Source: Malania oleifera (Eukaryota; Streptophyta; Magnoliopsida; Santalales; Ximeniaceae). Taken from it: a stretch of DNA of 64,000 nucleotides. The position numbers and the translations under genes are program-made. Positions within the stretch are counted from its first letter, which is position 1; each line of letters begins with the position of its first letter. Location of the stretch: contig NC_080428.1 of assembly GCF_029873635.1 (NCBI RefSeq), positions 63,607,957 through 63,671,956 on the forward strand, in the 5' to 3' direction. Positions 49,281-62,050 of this stretch are shown here, one piece after another. Under the pieces are notes generated by a model. The model had not been told where the DNA came from. It worked only from the letters and a program-made list of their open reading frames with translations, and searched no databases.

Positions 49281-49586
49281 GGACAAGTTTTCCATTGTGA
49301 GTGTCTAGGATACATTCCAAATAGTCGGGCAAGAATTATATCCGTAACATACAGTATATGATCATATATTTATTAATATCATTTATGTAAAAAGAAAGAT
49401 ATATTTCTAATATATTTAAATTTTTAAAAAATAGGCACAACAACGTGTCGAGTGTTACTTGTATAATTTTCCCAAAATGGCTATAATTCTCCAATTAGTC
49501 ATGGTTGAAAATAAATAAAAGCTTATTGAGACTTTTATAGTCACGATCTCAAACATCTTGAAATTGATTAGTTAGGAATAAAAAGG
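49281..49586. other. AT-rich intergenic region, no gene seen
   Basis: Lies between the end of the similarity to duplicon 1 and the first LTR fragment. Nothing recognisable. Confidence 0.5.
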
Positions 49587-49740
49587 TGTAACGCCCTGAA
49601 TGTAGTAACTCGGAAAAAAAAATATTAATTAATTAATTAATTAGTTATTTCTTAAAAAAAACGAATTAATTAAATGAGTAGAATGATGTGTATATATATA
49701 TATATAATGCTAATATATTATTATTATTATTATTATTAAG

Positions 49741-49774
<34 letters not shown>

Positions 49775-49783
49775 GAAACTTTC
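49587..49783 (+). mobile_element. LTR fragment (start only)
   Basis: It starts TGTAACGCCCTGAA, an LTR-like beginning, followed by TAAT, ATT and TA repeats. It is cut at 49,783 by the next LTR. The family is unclear. Confidence 0.4.
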
Positions 49784-50809
49784 TGTTGGAATTAGTGTAT
49801 TCCCAAGAGGGGGGTGAATTAGAATTTTAAAATTTATTCCTAGGTATGTCCAAATATCGGTAATACACAACCTATGGTCTTTGTAATTATATACCAATTG
49901 CGCAGATAATGATATGCAAAAATTAAATCATGCGCAACATTCATAATCTAATGAAAATAACGTACATGTGTCGTAAATAAATTGCAGTATTATAAAGTAG
50001 ACACACAATATATAATCAAGACTTTGTCAATACTACCTACGTCCCCGCCTCAGCTCGCAAGCCCGAGAATTACCACTATTACTCACTTAACGGATGGAGC
50101 GGGCACCGGTTATAATTAGGTCAAATTCTCAGGGCTGACTTTAACATTTACAAGTTCTCCTTACAGGGGGAAGAAGGCCCTATCGATCCTTACGGGCTGG
50201 ATCAATGCCCTCTTAGGCCATGCCTGGAATACAATTAGATAAACTTTTTACTTCTAACACAAACAGATTTATATAACAATTCAGCGTAGTATAATCAATG
50301 CACACCAATCATGTAAAAACAATAAACTCAGTGTTTTAAGTGTGCAATCAACACTCAAAGTAATGTCTATATTCAATCAAGTACAATGAGTGTATCAACA
50401 AGCTAATCTTTGAAACTAGGTAAGATGTATATCTCAATCACAGTTTAGGTTTTTAAAGATTTTCATCAAGTGTAATCAAAATATTTTAAAAATATTTTCT
50501 TAATATTCAAGCACAAAGATATATTCAAAAGTAAGCTTGTGAAGAAATTTTTGCACATTCAAAAATACAAGTTCAATGAGTCTTGCAATGAAGATGCAAA
50601 GAATCACTAACTATAAGATTTTTCCCACACATAGATTTATTAAATAAAATCGGGGAAAAAATCTTTGCTCAACTCTCAATATGAAAATCAAACAATAACA
50701 ATGCAATGAGAGTTTCTAGCAATGCATAATCACTCAAATAATTCTCACGAGATTTGGTTTAACAGAGGAATGAGTGTATGAGAGAGTATAGGCTTTTATG
50801 AAAAATAGG
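49784..50809 (-). mobile_element. LTR fragment of the 9.8-kb / 52.5-kb family
   Basis: Closely similar to the start of the LTR at 9777 and, more distantly, to 52,526: 'gtgtattcccaagaggggggtg', 'ctacgtccccgcctc', 'ttaacggatggagcgg'. On the minus strand this is the 3' half of the LTR. It breaks off near 50,809, where another LTR start follows. Confidence 0.65.
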
Positions 50810-51041
50810 TGTTGGCTCTATGAGTCCAATCTTGTTTTGATAATGACAAATCACTTGGTATTTGATATTTACATTGAGATTGTGAATAGGAACAATATTT
50901 AGCATCCACGGAAGGTTAGAAAGTCATGGAAGCCATGAGAATTAAAGTATATACAACTTGACACAATCCATAGAACTAAAAGAGTAGAAAAATGAAGATG
51001 CAAGCATCAAGTTTAAGATCGTCATGAGAATGAATATTTAG
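50810..51041 (+). mobile_element. Copia-type LTR fragment (start only)
   Basis: It starts TGTTGGCTCTATGAGTCC with 'ttgttttgataatgacaaa', the usual start of a plant copia-type LTR. Only about 230 bp are kept before the next element. Confidence 0.55.
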
Positions 51042-51835
51042 TGTAATAACCTGAAAAAAAAAAAGAATTAATTAAAATTATTAATCAATTAATTAGTTAA
51101 ACATTATTAAATTAATTTATTAAATAAACAAATAAAAATAGTATGAAAAAAATAAAATAAAATAATTATTATTAACTAATTAATTATTATTATTAAATTA
51201 AATTAATTAACTAATTAAACAAATAAAAGGTATAGTGTGGAAAAGAAAAAAATTGAAATAAAGATATATATAAATACAAATATAAGGTTATTATATAATA
51301 TAAGTTAAAGTATATATTAAATGTAATTGGATGGATTGAATTTCAATTTGAAATCCAATCCATCTTCTTCAAAGCCACCTCTCTGCATCTCTCTTAGCTT
51401 CTCTGTGTCTGTCCACTCCTCCGTTTCCGTCTCTCTCTCTCCTCAATTTCGTCGACCTAATGAGCATCGATCGAAAAACAAAAGGTACTGTTGGGTTCCT
51501 AACTCCGTCACCAACATTTCTATTGGAGGGGATTTATTGTGGGAGCAGTGTAGGCACCACTCCTGGGGAAAGATATATTTCCACTAAATCCTTAATTTCT
51601 CCTTAAATCTACCGTTAAATCGACGATCAGGCACCACCACGGGGTCCTAGTCGTGATCGTCGTCATTTTGGTTGGAGTAAATTTCCAATTGGGGTTTTCT
51701 AGACCCCACTCCAAAGCAAGAGTAAAATTTGAAAAAAATTAGTAAATTGGCTATATTTAAGGGTATAATTATTTATTTGGAATTTATGAGCTTAGAAAAT
51801 ATTAAAATAATATTTTATTTAGGGTTGATTTAATG
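51042..51835 (+). mobile_element. Probable LTR fragment
   Basis: It starts TGTAATAACCTG, then a long TTAAT-rich part, a TATA-like 'gatatatataaatac' (about 51,263) and a CT-rich leader-like stretch with 'cgacgatcaggcaccaccacgg'. That layout resembles the Del LTRs here. No matching second copy is in the window, so the call rests on layout alone. Confidence 0.4.
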
Positions 51836-52525
51836 GAACTAGGATTTAATGGAATTAGCACACTGAGGCACGAAGAAGCTAAGGAGGGGCATCTCTCCCA
51901 GACCCAAACCTGTAGTAAGCATAGTGGGCCAGATATCTCCCGCCTCAACAAGTGTGCGGCGCGGCACATCTCCTTATACAGCCATGCCAAAGTCACGGAC
52001 CCCCAACTGTACGACCGAATCTACATGAGGTCCTTTAGAAGTGGAAGGAACATTAGATGCACAAAATTCCCCAATAGGTCACGAAACAACATCCCACATA
52101 TTAAGCGTAAAATGTGGGCTCATGCGTGGCATGCTACAGTATCCACATCTACATTTGCTCATAGTTGATGAAAATGCCCCTCGAGAAACTACATACGGAT
52201 GCGGGCACCCACCAACTCGATGTCAAGTGGCATGACCCCTAACAAACGCTCGCATATACAGCACAGTTCGAGTCCTCCCTGACGGTCTACAAAACTGTCT
52301 ACTGGTCTAGCAGTACGACCAGTGACGAGCCCCCCATCAATGGGCAGCCCGAAAAAAATTGCAACATCATGGAGTGTGATAGTTGCCACCCGTTATGGTA
52401 GGTGGAACGTATGCATCTCTAGTCTCCATCGATCCATGAAAGCGGTCACCAAATGTCAATCCAACTGGATATGGGCAATCCGATATATCTTGTATAATCC
52501 TGCATCACGGATCTATTTGCTTTAC
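51836..52525 (-). pseudogene. Plant mobile domain (PMD) gene, C-terminal part
   Basis: Minus-strand readings give GLYKIYRIAHIQLDWHL, then FMDRWRLEMHTFHLP, then TITLHDVAIFFGLPIDG. Nearer 51,840-51,990 they give LAWLYKEMCRAAH and LLQVWVWERCPSLA. These are the core blocks of the plant mobile domain, a family found in host proteins (MAIN/MAIL) and in Mutator-like and other transposons. Several frameshifts separate the blocks. The N-terminal part is at 54,492-54,720, split off by an inserted LTR. Position next to a MULE transposase in the same direction suggests it was carried by that transposon. Confidence 0.75.
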
Positions 52526-54491
52526 TGTGATCCCAAGAGGGGGGGTGAATAGGTATTTTTAAATTTAATCCCTAGGTGAATGTTCTAACACTAGTATGTT
52601 CACAACCTTAAGGACAATCTAGTGCAAGTAAAGTAAATATACCAGAATTTAATCAAAGCAATTTATTTAACGCCACATGCACCAGAAAGCACCAAAGTAA
52701 AAGTGACACACAGAGATGTTATTGAGGTTCGGCCAATTGCCTACGTTCCCGCCTTGGCTAACTAGCACAAGGATTACCACTATAACTTGCTCACTTAAAC
52801 GGGTGGAGTGGCACCTATACAAACCAGGTCAATTCAAGGGTTGACCTCAACCAGTACATACAAACCTTACTGGGCTGGATCACCGCCCCTTCAGGCCATG
52901 CCTGCAAACACTTAGATTTTACAATCAAATGGTACAATAGATAAGTACTTTCACGTAAAGCAGATTTGTACCCAAATAATACACTCAATAAAATACGCAT
53001 CAATAGCATGGATATAGTGTAGGCTCAGTGATGTAAGATTTGTTCTATCAATACTTAACACAGTATAGTCAATATAAAGCTCAAGAGTATTCAACACAAT
53101 ATGATCAGTATGCTGCTCAAGAATAATCAACACAAGCAGTGACTTGGAATCTAAACAGAATATTTCAACAAAACATCAATATTCCAAGTATACTAGCTAG
53201 ATAATCAAACTAGTTTTAGAATGGTTTTCTTCAGTGAAATAAGCACAAAGCTAGTTTGAAAAGATTGCTTGCTTGTTTGAAAATTTCTTTGCACACCAAA
53301 AACAAAGCTCTTGGACACTTGCAATGAAATGCAAATATCTTAAGCTTTCTTAGTTTAATCCCACACGAGATTTACAAAGGAGAGATTCGTGGGATAAACC
53401 TAAGCTATGCTCCCAATAAAATGAATTTCAAGCACACACAATAATGGGAGTATTAGCACAGAGCAACAATCACATAAATAAAGATGGAACTCTCACACTC
53501 TCGGATTTTATCAAAGGGATGCAAGTTTGAAAGTGTTAGGGCACAAAATGGATTTTCAAGAGAGAGAAAATTTTTACTAATCACTTTTCTAAATCATGTG
53601 TTAATTGAGCAAATGGACTCATATTTATAGCCAGGTAAAAAATTATTACCGTTTGGGATATAATGGGCATTATTAAAAAGTTTCAAAAGATTAAAATTCA
53701 ATTAGCCCGAAATAACCCTGTTTTACCGCAGTTAATTTATTTTAACTGGCTGCAGTTCAGGTGGCTGAACCGAGGTTCGGTCGCCCAAACAAACACAGCG
53801 ATAAAAGTATTCTAGGCTAATTCGGTCGCCCGTGTCTTGGTTCGACAGCCTGAACCAAAGTCAATAGCAAAGCTACGTAACTTCGGGTGCCCGGTCCTAG
53901 GTTCGGGTACCTAAACTCCTGTATTCGGTCACCCGGAACTGATTTGAATTGAAATCCTCGGTTTCCCGAGTTGGTGAACAGTCCCTTTTCAAAGGGTTCG
54001 GGCACCTGGAGAAGATACATGCATTTATGGTTTGGTCGTCCAAGGGCTGGTCAACTTGTTGACTTTGTCTAAGTTCGGGCGCCCGAGGAGTTTTGTACTC
54101 CAAAGGTTTGGTCGCTCGAGCCCTCTTAACTTGCTTAGATTTGTTTTATTCAGAGCACAATTAAGACACACTTATATATTTTATGCTATGTGTGTGAGTG
54201 TTGGAGACTAGGGTTTTGCTATGGTCTTAGTTGAGCTTACACTATATCTTATGTTCATGATGTGCATGTGATAAGTATACATCCACATGCCTAAGTTACT
54301 ATTACAGACCCATATTATTACAGACCGATATGAATATGAATTTCAATTACAAGTTACAAATCTTCACGGTCTTCTTGTTTCCTTAAGTGTCCTTTATTGG
54401 AATATTAATTTGAACCTGCATGAGCACTTGTCAATCATCAAATATCAGTATTTGTCATTATCAAAACCGAGTGCAACCTATAAGGTCAACA
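52526..54491 (-). mobile_element. LTR inserted in the plant mobile domain gene
   Basis: It runs from about 52,526 ('tgatcccaagaggggggg' on the plus strand) to GGTCAACA at 54,491. It is related along its length to the LTR at 9777-11,802. On the minus strand it starts TGTTGACC, has an array of 'ttcgg-cgcccga' type motifs (54,115-53,755), then a TATA box 'ggctataaatatgag' near 53,625. No coding domain is present. A clear target duplication was not found, so the left edge is approximate. Confidence 0.7.
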
Positions 54492-54720
54492 AGATCCATT
54501 TAACGATGCAGTCGTTCACATCAAACTGGAACTCCACAAACTGCATGCCCCCTCAGCGTGACCATCAGCCCATGCTTGGCTGGACCTATGCTCATTAGCT
54601 ATCGTTAACACAGTGCGATCAATTGGCCTTGGATCGATTCTGCAAAAGGTGCCAGTGAAATATAGTAAATATAAAAATGAAATTATATGTAGTAACAATC
54701 CTATAAGAGCATAATAAGTC
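54492..54720 (-). pseudogene. Plant mobile domain gene, N-terminal part
   Basis: The minus strand reads IDPRPIDRTVLTIANEHRSS followed by QAWADG. This matches the start of plant mobile domain proteins (DPGP...LL/VLTLQ..HRS..IWNG). It continues, after the inserted LTR, at 52,525. It begins about 20-50 bp after the end of the MULE zinc-knuckle region, in the same direction. Confidence 0.65.
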
Positions 54721-54739
54721 AATGTGAAGGGCCAACTGC

Positions 54740-57428
54740 ATCCCTAGGTTGCGTCCTTCTCGGACACCTTGTGCGGTTATATCCTTCTTGATGACATATA
54801 TTGCACATGTTCTTATTCCTACCTTCCCTTGTGTCCATCTCATTTCATAGACGTAAGCTTCTAGGGTTACCTCTATGCTGAGCATATGCAGGATTTGCAT
54901 GCAAAGTCAGCAATGAGGATGCTAGCCAATACGTCTCGTACCTAATCGGGTTAAAATTGACTACGTATGTCGCATAGTGCTCGACAGTGCTTCAGCATGA
55001 CTCAACATACTTGATAGCATTCAGTCATATCTCAGCATATGCAGCGAGAAGGTGATAGTAGAGAAAGTGTAAAACTTGTCATTTCCCACATGAGTATTCG
55101 CATCCATTTATGATCAAAGTTTGGACATTGTTTCCTTTATGTGACCCTTGTTGCACGATTGTGATGCTAAAGGTACCATTGGACTGATTGAACATCATGA
55201 CTCGATGTCTAGTCGCCTTGAGCCTCCCTTTTTCCATCGCTAGCAATATATTTGAAGTAAATGCATGCCCTCTAGCTATTGCCTTATGAGTAGCCTCCCG
55301 TCAGCAATTGAAATAATTTGCAATGTGATAGATTGTTAGTTGCACAAGAGCCGTTATTAGGAGTCTACGAGCACCTTTCAGGATGGCGTTGAAACATTCC
55401 ACAAGGTTTGTGGTCATGTTCCCATACCTTTATCCACCGTCGTGACACTGAGTCCACATATGAGGAGGGATCTACTCGAAAAATGACTTTGCTGGTTCTC
55501 CGCCTTCATCAAATATCATCTCCATCCACTTGTCAAATTTTCTTACTTGATGCTCCCTTCCCGCTTGCTCAGCCATAGGCTTTAGATTGACACTTTGTAC
55601 TTTAGTATTGAAGTTGTTGACCATGTATCGAAGGCAGAATCAGTGGTAGGCATGTGGTGGTTGCCAATTAGGATTTTGTTGCACTGTAGCAAGAATTCCT
55701 AGATGTCTATCTGATATCAGGCAAATGTTGTCTCTATCGGTGATGGAACAAAGACAACACAGAAACCAATTTCATGTGTCCAGGCTTTCCTCTTGAACAA
55801 TAGCAAATGCAAAGGGAAAGATTTGCCTATTTGCATCCAGGCATGTTGCAATTAGGAGTTTACCTTTGTACTTACTGTACATATGTATCCCTTCTACACA
55901 TATAACGAGAGGGAAATGAAAAAACCCTGAATGGATGCTGCAAACGACCAAAATAAAGATACAAACGTTACGGTGTTTTCGCATCCCAGAACAAGAGTCC
56001 ACCTCCACTTGACTACAGTACCAAGATTGTATGCGCACATCGCTTCCATCCACTTCGACAAAATTTGATATGACTTCTCCCAATCTTCGAAGACTTGGGC
56101 AATTGCCTTCTGGTTTTCCAACTAGACCTTCTTATACGAGATCAAATAGCCGAAGCGACAATTTATGAGCTCTTTCAACGTGGCAATTAATGTAGATGCA
56201 TCTCCCTTTATCATATTCATTATCTCCCCAACAATTAGGGACGATGTTATTTGGTTATGGTCTTATGAGAGAAGTTCATTCAAACACGTGTACGGACCAC
56301 CATATTGGGGGATTTCGAGAAAATTGTGTTTCTTCTAAAACATTGCACGTACTCTCCAGTTGCAATCAAGATCCTTACACTTAACAACTCGTAACACTGG
56401 GTTAGACTGCATGACATAGAAGTCATGGTGGGTTCAAGCGTGATAAATTTGCACTGTCGCGATCAACTGATCCTTTAACCAAATAGCATCCACTTACCCA
56501 GCTCGGACAATTCATCCCAGCGAGTCGCTTATATAGGAAGCTCCTCTTCACATGACAAATTAGCAACTTCTACATCAAATTGAGCATACATTGGAGGTTC
56601 GTTCATAAACTGGGCGTTGTAGGTGGCATCATTTGTTTCACGAGGGGTGGGTTCATATCATCGGTGAACTCATTTAATCCTTCACCGATTTCCTGCTCAT
56701 ATATTTCTTCATCTTCTAAATTAACATCGTTCGTAATATTCATCCCCTCGTCTAACGCAACGTTCGCAATGGCGAACAATGATCCTAGACCTTCAGCGGG
56801 AACTTCTTCCCAACCTCCCTATTTATCTGTGCGAAAAACAAGTATTTCATATGTTGGTGGCTCGAATGATGATCCCACACCTTCATTGAAATTCATAACA
56901 AGTGTCCCACCAACCTCCGCACTCATGTATGTTTCAATACCTTCGTCCATAGTAATTTCATAATGATGTGTTTGTTTAGTGTCTTCCTCCACTTCAATCA
57001 TATGTTCGGCAGGCATACCTGTCTGCCTATGTGTGGCGACACCCATTTAAGGAATGGTTTCCACATATAACTCCACAGTTATATATGTTGGACCTATGCA
57101 GTGTGCATCCAACACAATGTGCAGACCATAATCATCTGTTACAGGAACAGTCTCATAGAGGACTGTATCATTAAACCCTCGTATAGGGTATCTTGCGATC
57201 ACCCACAATGCATATTGGTTTGGATCAATATGCAAATATTTGTTTATCTTAGCATACAATTTAATTAATTTAGTCCTATAGCCAATTCGAATTGGTCAAA
57301 CTGGTTTAGTACAATAACTAACACCTTCTACTCCGGTGATAATTCCTCCCCCCCCCCCCCCTCCCCTCCTCCTCCTCCCCCATATACAATAACACCATTA
57401 CTGGAACACTGCTTGAGTTTCCTGCCAT
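54740..57428 (-). mobile_element. Mutator-like element (MULE) transposase relic
   Basis: A DNA-transposon transposase read on the minus strand. It starts at MAGNSS (57,428). After a G-rich tract with a frameshift comes an N-terminal PB1-like part (KINKYLHIDPNQYALWVIARYP, VTVELYVE-type end, about 57,260-57,050). An acidic linker follows, then a MuDR-type DNA-binding part (VVKCKDLDCNWRVRA, about 56,400-56,340). The catalytic region has ICVEGIHMYSKYKGKLLIATCLD and IFPFAFAIVQEE (55,910-55,780). A SWIM-type finger around 55,090-55,030 has a TGA where Trp is usual. A final knuckle CNICHQEGYNRTRC (about 54,810-54,770) has Tyr where His is usual. Many stops and frameshifts show it is dead. Terminal inverted repeats were not found. 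Confidence 0.85.
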
Positions 57429-58190
57429 TTTAATCGATCCTCAAGAAATAGTAAAAACCTACGAAAAATAAAATTATATATATAAGCACGTGGCATAACA
57501 CCTCTTTTCGAGATTTTAGAGATTCAAGGCTTTCTTCTTCTTCTTCAAAGAATCAAGGTTTGAATATAATTTTATTATAATTTAAAAAATCAAATTTAGT
57601 TTTCTAACAACACCGTTGCAAAAGAAATACTTTGAAATTTTAAGAAGTAAAACTACTGTGACAAGTAAAACTACTGCACTACTTAAATTTTAACATTTAT
57701 GGCAACTTTGTTTTCAATCAATATTCTTACTTGATAATTCCAAAAATAATTTATTAACTCTATTATTTAATTTTTTAAAAAATCAAAGTCGTTCATTAGC
57801 ATAAATTGTTGTTAGGATGACTCCGTGCTAATAGAGATTTTAATTTTTTACATGCTGCCATTGATTGTATTATTCGTCATAAAATTTGTAATTTTAATTC
57901 ATAATTTATGACAAGTCCATCTATGTCACTCTAAAAATCTATTTACCATTCACATGCCCAAAGCCTCAAGCATTTTTCAATATTAAGAATATGATATTTG
58001 GAGCATAAATTTTATGGTTACCATTTAAATTCATATGGATTTTGAGGGAAAATACAAGCATGTATTAAGTATAAAATAAATATCTGTGTGAAAATTTCAA
58101 TATATCCAAATTCAATATAAATCCAAATCCAATCCCTTTTCAAATATAAGGTGAATCTTTTTTCAAATCCAAAAATATTCATATTCAATG
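57429..58190. other. Upstream of the MULE relic, no gene seen
   Basis: AT-rich DNA likely to be the 5' non-coding part of the MULE. It includes a CTT repeat near 57,533-57,547. Nothing else recognisable. Confidence 0.45.
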
Positions 58191-58194
58191 ATTA

Positions 58195-58610
58195 ACACAG
58201 TAAATTAGAGCATACATTAATTTTTTGTCAATAACAATTTTAAATACAATATACAAGGTGAATCTTTTTTCAAATTCGAAATATTCATATTCAACGATTA
58301 CGGCATACCTTAATTTTTTTCATTAACAATTTTTTTTTCAATAGCAATTACATGTATAATATATATTAATTAAACAATTTTTTTTATTTCGATAACAATT
58401 ACACATACACAATATAGTATAAAATACAGTACATACTAATTACAGCATACCTTAATTTTTTTTCAATAGCAGTTTTTTTTTTTCAATAACAATTACACAT
58501 ACAGTATATATTAATTAAACAATTTTTTTCTTACAATAACAAGTACACACACACAATACAATATAAAATAATTCTTTTACAATAACAATTACACATAAAG
58601 TATATACACA
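58195..58610. repeat. Imperfect tandem repeat
   Basis: Several copies of a unit of about 110-130 bp built from 'ttaatttttttcaataacaatt', 'acacatacaatata' and 'attaattaaacaattttttt' blocks. They vary in length and order. It is probably part of the non-coding end of the MULE. Confidence 0.6.
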
Positions 58611-59059
58611 TTTGCATGAAACACATTACAAGAAACACAATATCAAATTCAAGGAAATAAAATACAAAAATAGAATAACTCTAACCTCAATATTGGCGAT
58701 TTCCAACAAATGCTTCCAAATCGGCAAATTAAATGTGTTATGTACTAATTTATTAAACACACTAACGAATATTTGGATCAAACAAACAAATCCTTCAACC
58801 AAACTAACAATTTTGAATTCAATAATATGGGCATAAGGTTAAAGAAGTTACATATCTCATCTCCCCCTTTTATACCTTCCTCCCCAATATTCGACGAGCA
58901 ACGTTCGGCTCTCCTCTCCAACGGTCACCTGCTCAAGCGTCCAATCGTCAGCCCTTAGTCAGCAGCTATGCCCTCTGCTTTGCAACGCCGCCTCCTCTCT
59001 GCTCGGTCTGCAATTCGCGAGCAAATGAAGGAGGAAGAAGATTTTCAAAATTCGAGCAA

Positions 59060-59200
59060 AACTTGCTGAATGGTTCAACGAGATTTAAGTGTCACGCGTT
59101 AATACACGAATGGCCCTGCCGTTCAAAACTTGTTAGATAGACCAACGAGTTTTTCTTAAAATCTCGCTAGACCGTGCAACGAGACTTGGGATGCATCAAA
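59060..59200. repeat. Cluster of 'caacgag' motifs, possible MULE end region
   Basis: 'Caacgag' occurs three times here (near 59,078, 59,133 and 59,176), each a dozen or fewer bases after an 'at(a)gac/tgg-' block, together with 'aaaatctcgctagaccgtgc'. It could be the repeated end region of the MULE or the leader of its transcript. No matching inverted copy was found on the other side. Confidence 0.3.
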
Positions 59201-62045
59201 TTGGGAAAATTTGTTCCAATCAAACTGTTTTTTAATATTTTATTTAAAAATAAAATTGAAAATGAAAAAAAAACTCCACAAGTACGGGTAATATTTTTCC
59301 ATTTTTAAACCACTTTAGTAACAAATCTATGATTGGTTGAGTTTTGTTAATGATAGACGGTGGGTTTATGTTGAACTCATTGAACACCTGTCACATGAGC
59401 CCATATCACCCATTGCATGCATGGCATAGCACTACTTAAGCATAAACTCTTTCTTAGCTATTAGTAGTAAGCACGTGGTGGAGAAATTTTTATTTTTATT
59501 TTATATGAAAATAAAAATAAAAATAATATTGATATATATAACCTAAATTTAATATTATTATAAAAAGAATCATATTCCTTACAAACTATCTAATATTATT
59601 ATTAGCACAAGGTGCAAAATTTATCTATCATTGTAAGTTATAAAATAAAATTATACAAATATGTATTTGGCAAAAACATTGCCTCACTTTATTTACCAGA
59701 AAGTGAAAAACCCAGCACCGCCCGCCGGGTCGTAGATCCTAATTGGTGGGTAATGAGTATGTCTGGGTCTATTCAAACTTGAGCACAAATCAAGATTAAG
59801 TACGTGCTCTTTATTTATTTTGACTCTACCAACTATTGTGCTGCTCATTTTATTTTATTTTTAGATTTTAGGGTTTACTGACCTGTACTTAAATCCAAGT
59901 GGGTTCATTTTTAAAGGTCCATCCTTTTACAAATGAGAAAGGCTAGTAATGATTTCAATGTAAGATTTAGAACTCTCTAATGACAAGATATTATATTAAT
60001 GTATGGATCCGTTAAAGTGATTTTAAGTCCACATTATCCAAATAATGTTTCTTACTTATATGAGTTTAAATACTAACATGACATTTTATGGTTGGAGGAT
60101 TTCAAATCCTATAGGAAGGATCGAGTCCATTCGAGGGAATACTGTATACGGGACCTACAACATGTAATGTGTCCGTTTCTTAAATCTTACACATGTTAAA
60201 AAAGAATTTTCCTTTTATATGTATGATGTTAATGACTATAGGACTTATTTATCACATGTTTAATATTTAAAATATAAATGTATAGACACATAAAAAGGTA
60301 GGTCCTCAATATAATTTTTCCGTTTCAAGTATTCCTCTTTAATGATATCATATTTTGCTTTCAAGAAATCAATATACATGATTAAATTATGGGCGTGGTT
60401 AGCGGTTTCAAAACTTTTATTTTAAAATATTTAAGGAAATTGTATAATTTTTTTTTTATTTTATACCTTTTATTTTACAAAAAAAAAAAAAAATGATTAG
60501 TTCAAAAAGCATTTTTAAGTAACTTGAAAAATCAAGATTAATGATCAAGAATCGTCACAATTGTTAAATGAAAAATGCCCTCCCGATAGTAGCACATAAT
60601 TATCATTTAATAACTTGTTATTTATGTAAATATTCTTCCAAGTATTATATCTATAGACCATATAATACCTTTAACTCTATTTTAACATAACATTTTCAAG
60701 TCAATAAGTCTCGTGCAACTCCTTAATATACTAGTACAGAGGACGTTTATTGTACGTGGTGCCATGTTTTAGGTTCTACCTTCTACTAAGCACACAAAAC
60801 CAATTCAAACTCATGAAAAAAAAAAAACTTATAATTTTATTTTCCTAATAAAATTTATGAATTAAGTTAACATATATTCCATATATAATTTCAATTTCAA
60901 ATAAAAACAGTATATGATAGAAAGTATTATTCCAACATAGGACAAGCAGTTTTGTTTTCATTCTTATTTGATTCCTTTCAGGTGGTCATGATCGAATGAC
61001 GTTTCAATAACAACTATTCAATTCTTGACAGCAACAAGTCCAATGAATTGGATGAAAAATTTTCTCTCTTAAGCAGTAGATGAAGCTTAGATTTAGTGAG
61101 TCAGATTAGCAGTAATTAATTGATCTTAATTAAATTGGCTGATTTTGCACATCATATTTCCATCAAATATCCACAACTCTTCATAGACCATTTAAAAGGA
61201 TTTATTCAATGATGCAAAGAATACAGAATACAGAATTGGAACCGCATATATATATATATGGACCAAACTTAAGCATTAGAAACTCAAATTTGCAATTTAC
61301 GCTTAGTCATTGTGCCTCCTAAAGTTTGGAACATACCTTATCTGAAAAGTACACGATAAAGTTTAGCATGTTTAGATTTCAAATTTAAAAATACTCAATA
61401 TTTATTAATATGCATTGGCAAGAACTCTAAATTTGTTCCAAAACACTATTAAGAAACCTTTATTATCATAAAACCAACAAACCACTAAATTATAAGCAAG
61501 AAAATTCCTATCCATTAAAATAGAAAATTTGCAACAATATATCTAAATCAAAATGACCTTTAAAGCAATTCTATGATCTTTAAAGCAATCATGTGAGCAC
61601 AACTTGTCTCCATCTTAAGACTAAAAGCATGACCCAGTCCCAATAGATGATCAACAAATTTTCTATAGTTACCTTGACTTGTCTAATTAAATATGGGAGG
61701 AAGAGACATAGTGAAACTTCCATTTAGTAGACTTAATTGACATTAATTCAAATATTAAATAGTTGTCTTTTGTTAGTAAATAGCATCTGCAAGTTGTATA
61801 TTATTGGTATTATTTTGCTACATTGTCTAATATGTATGTTAAAAGAAAAAATGCTAATGTATATCAGATTTCTGTTATGAAGCTTCATTGGAAGCTATTT
61901 AAAGAAAAAAAAAATAAGATGTCTTAAATCACGTAGCTCTAACTAAATAGCGTACGAAAATCTATGATTTCAGTTCGGTTTCAGTCCGATTTTCGATTTT
62001 TGGATAATTTTTGTATACTACTATTTGGGAGATCTAAAAGAGTCA
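59201..62045. other. Long intergenic region, no gene seen
   Basis: About 2.8 kb of AT-rich DNA between the MULE relic and the EAF7-like gene. It has poly-A and poly-T runs (60,440-60,495) and no open frame of note. It gives no sign of an RNA gene or known repeat. Confidence 0.5.
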
Positions 62046-62050
62046 TTAAT

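Noticed and set aside
58969-59070. 33-codon open frame (plus strand) in a GC-richer stretch
   Set aside because: Too short, no domain, and no splice or promoter context. It is probably part of the MULE upstream region.
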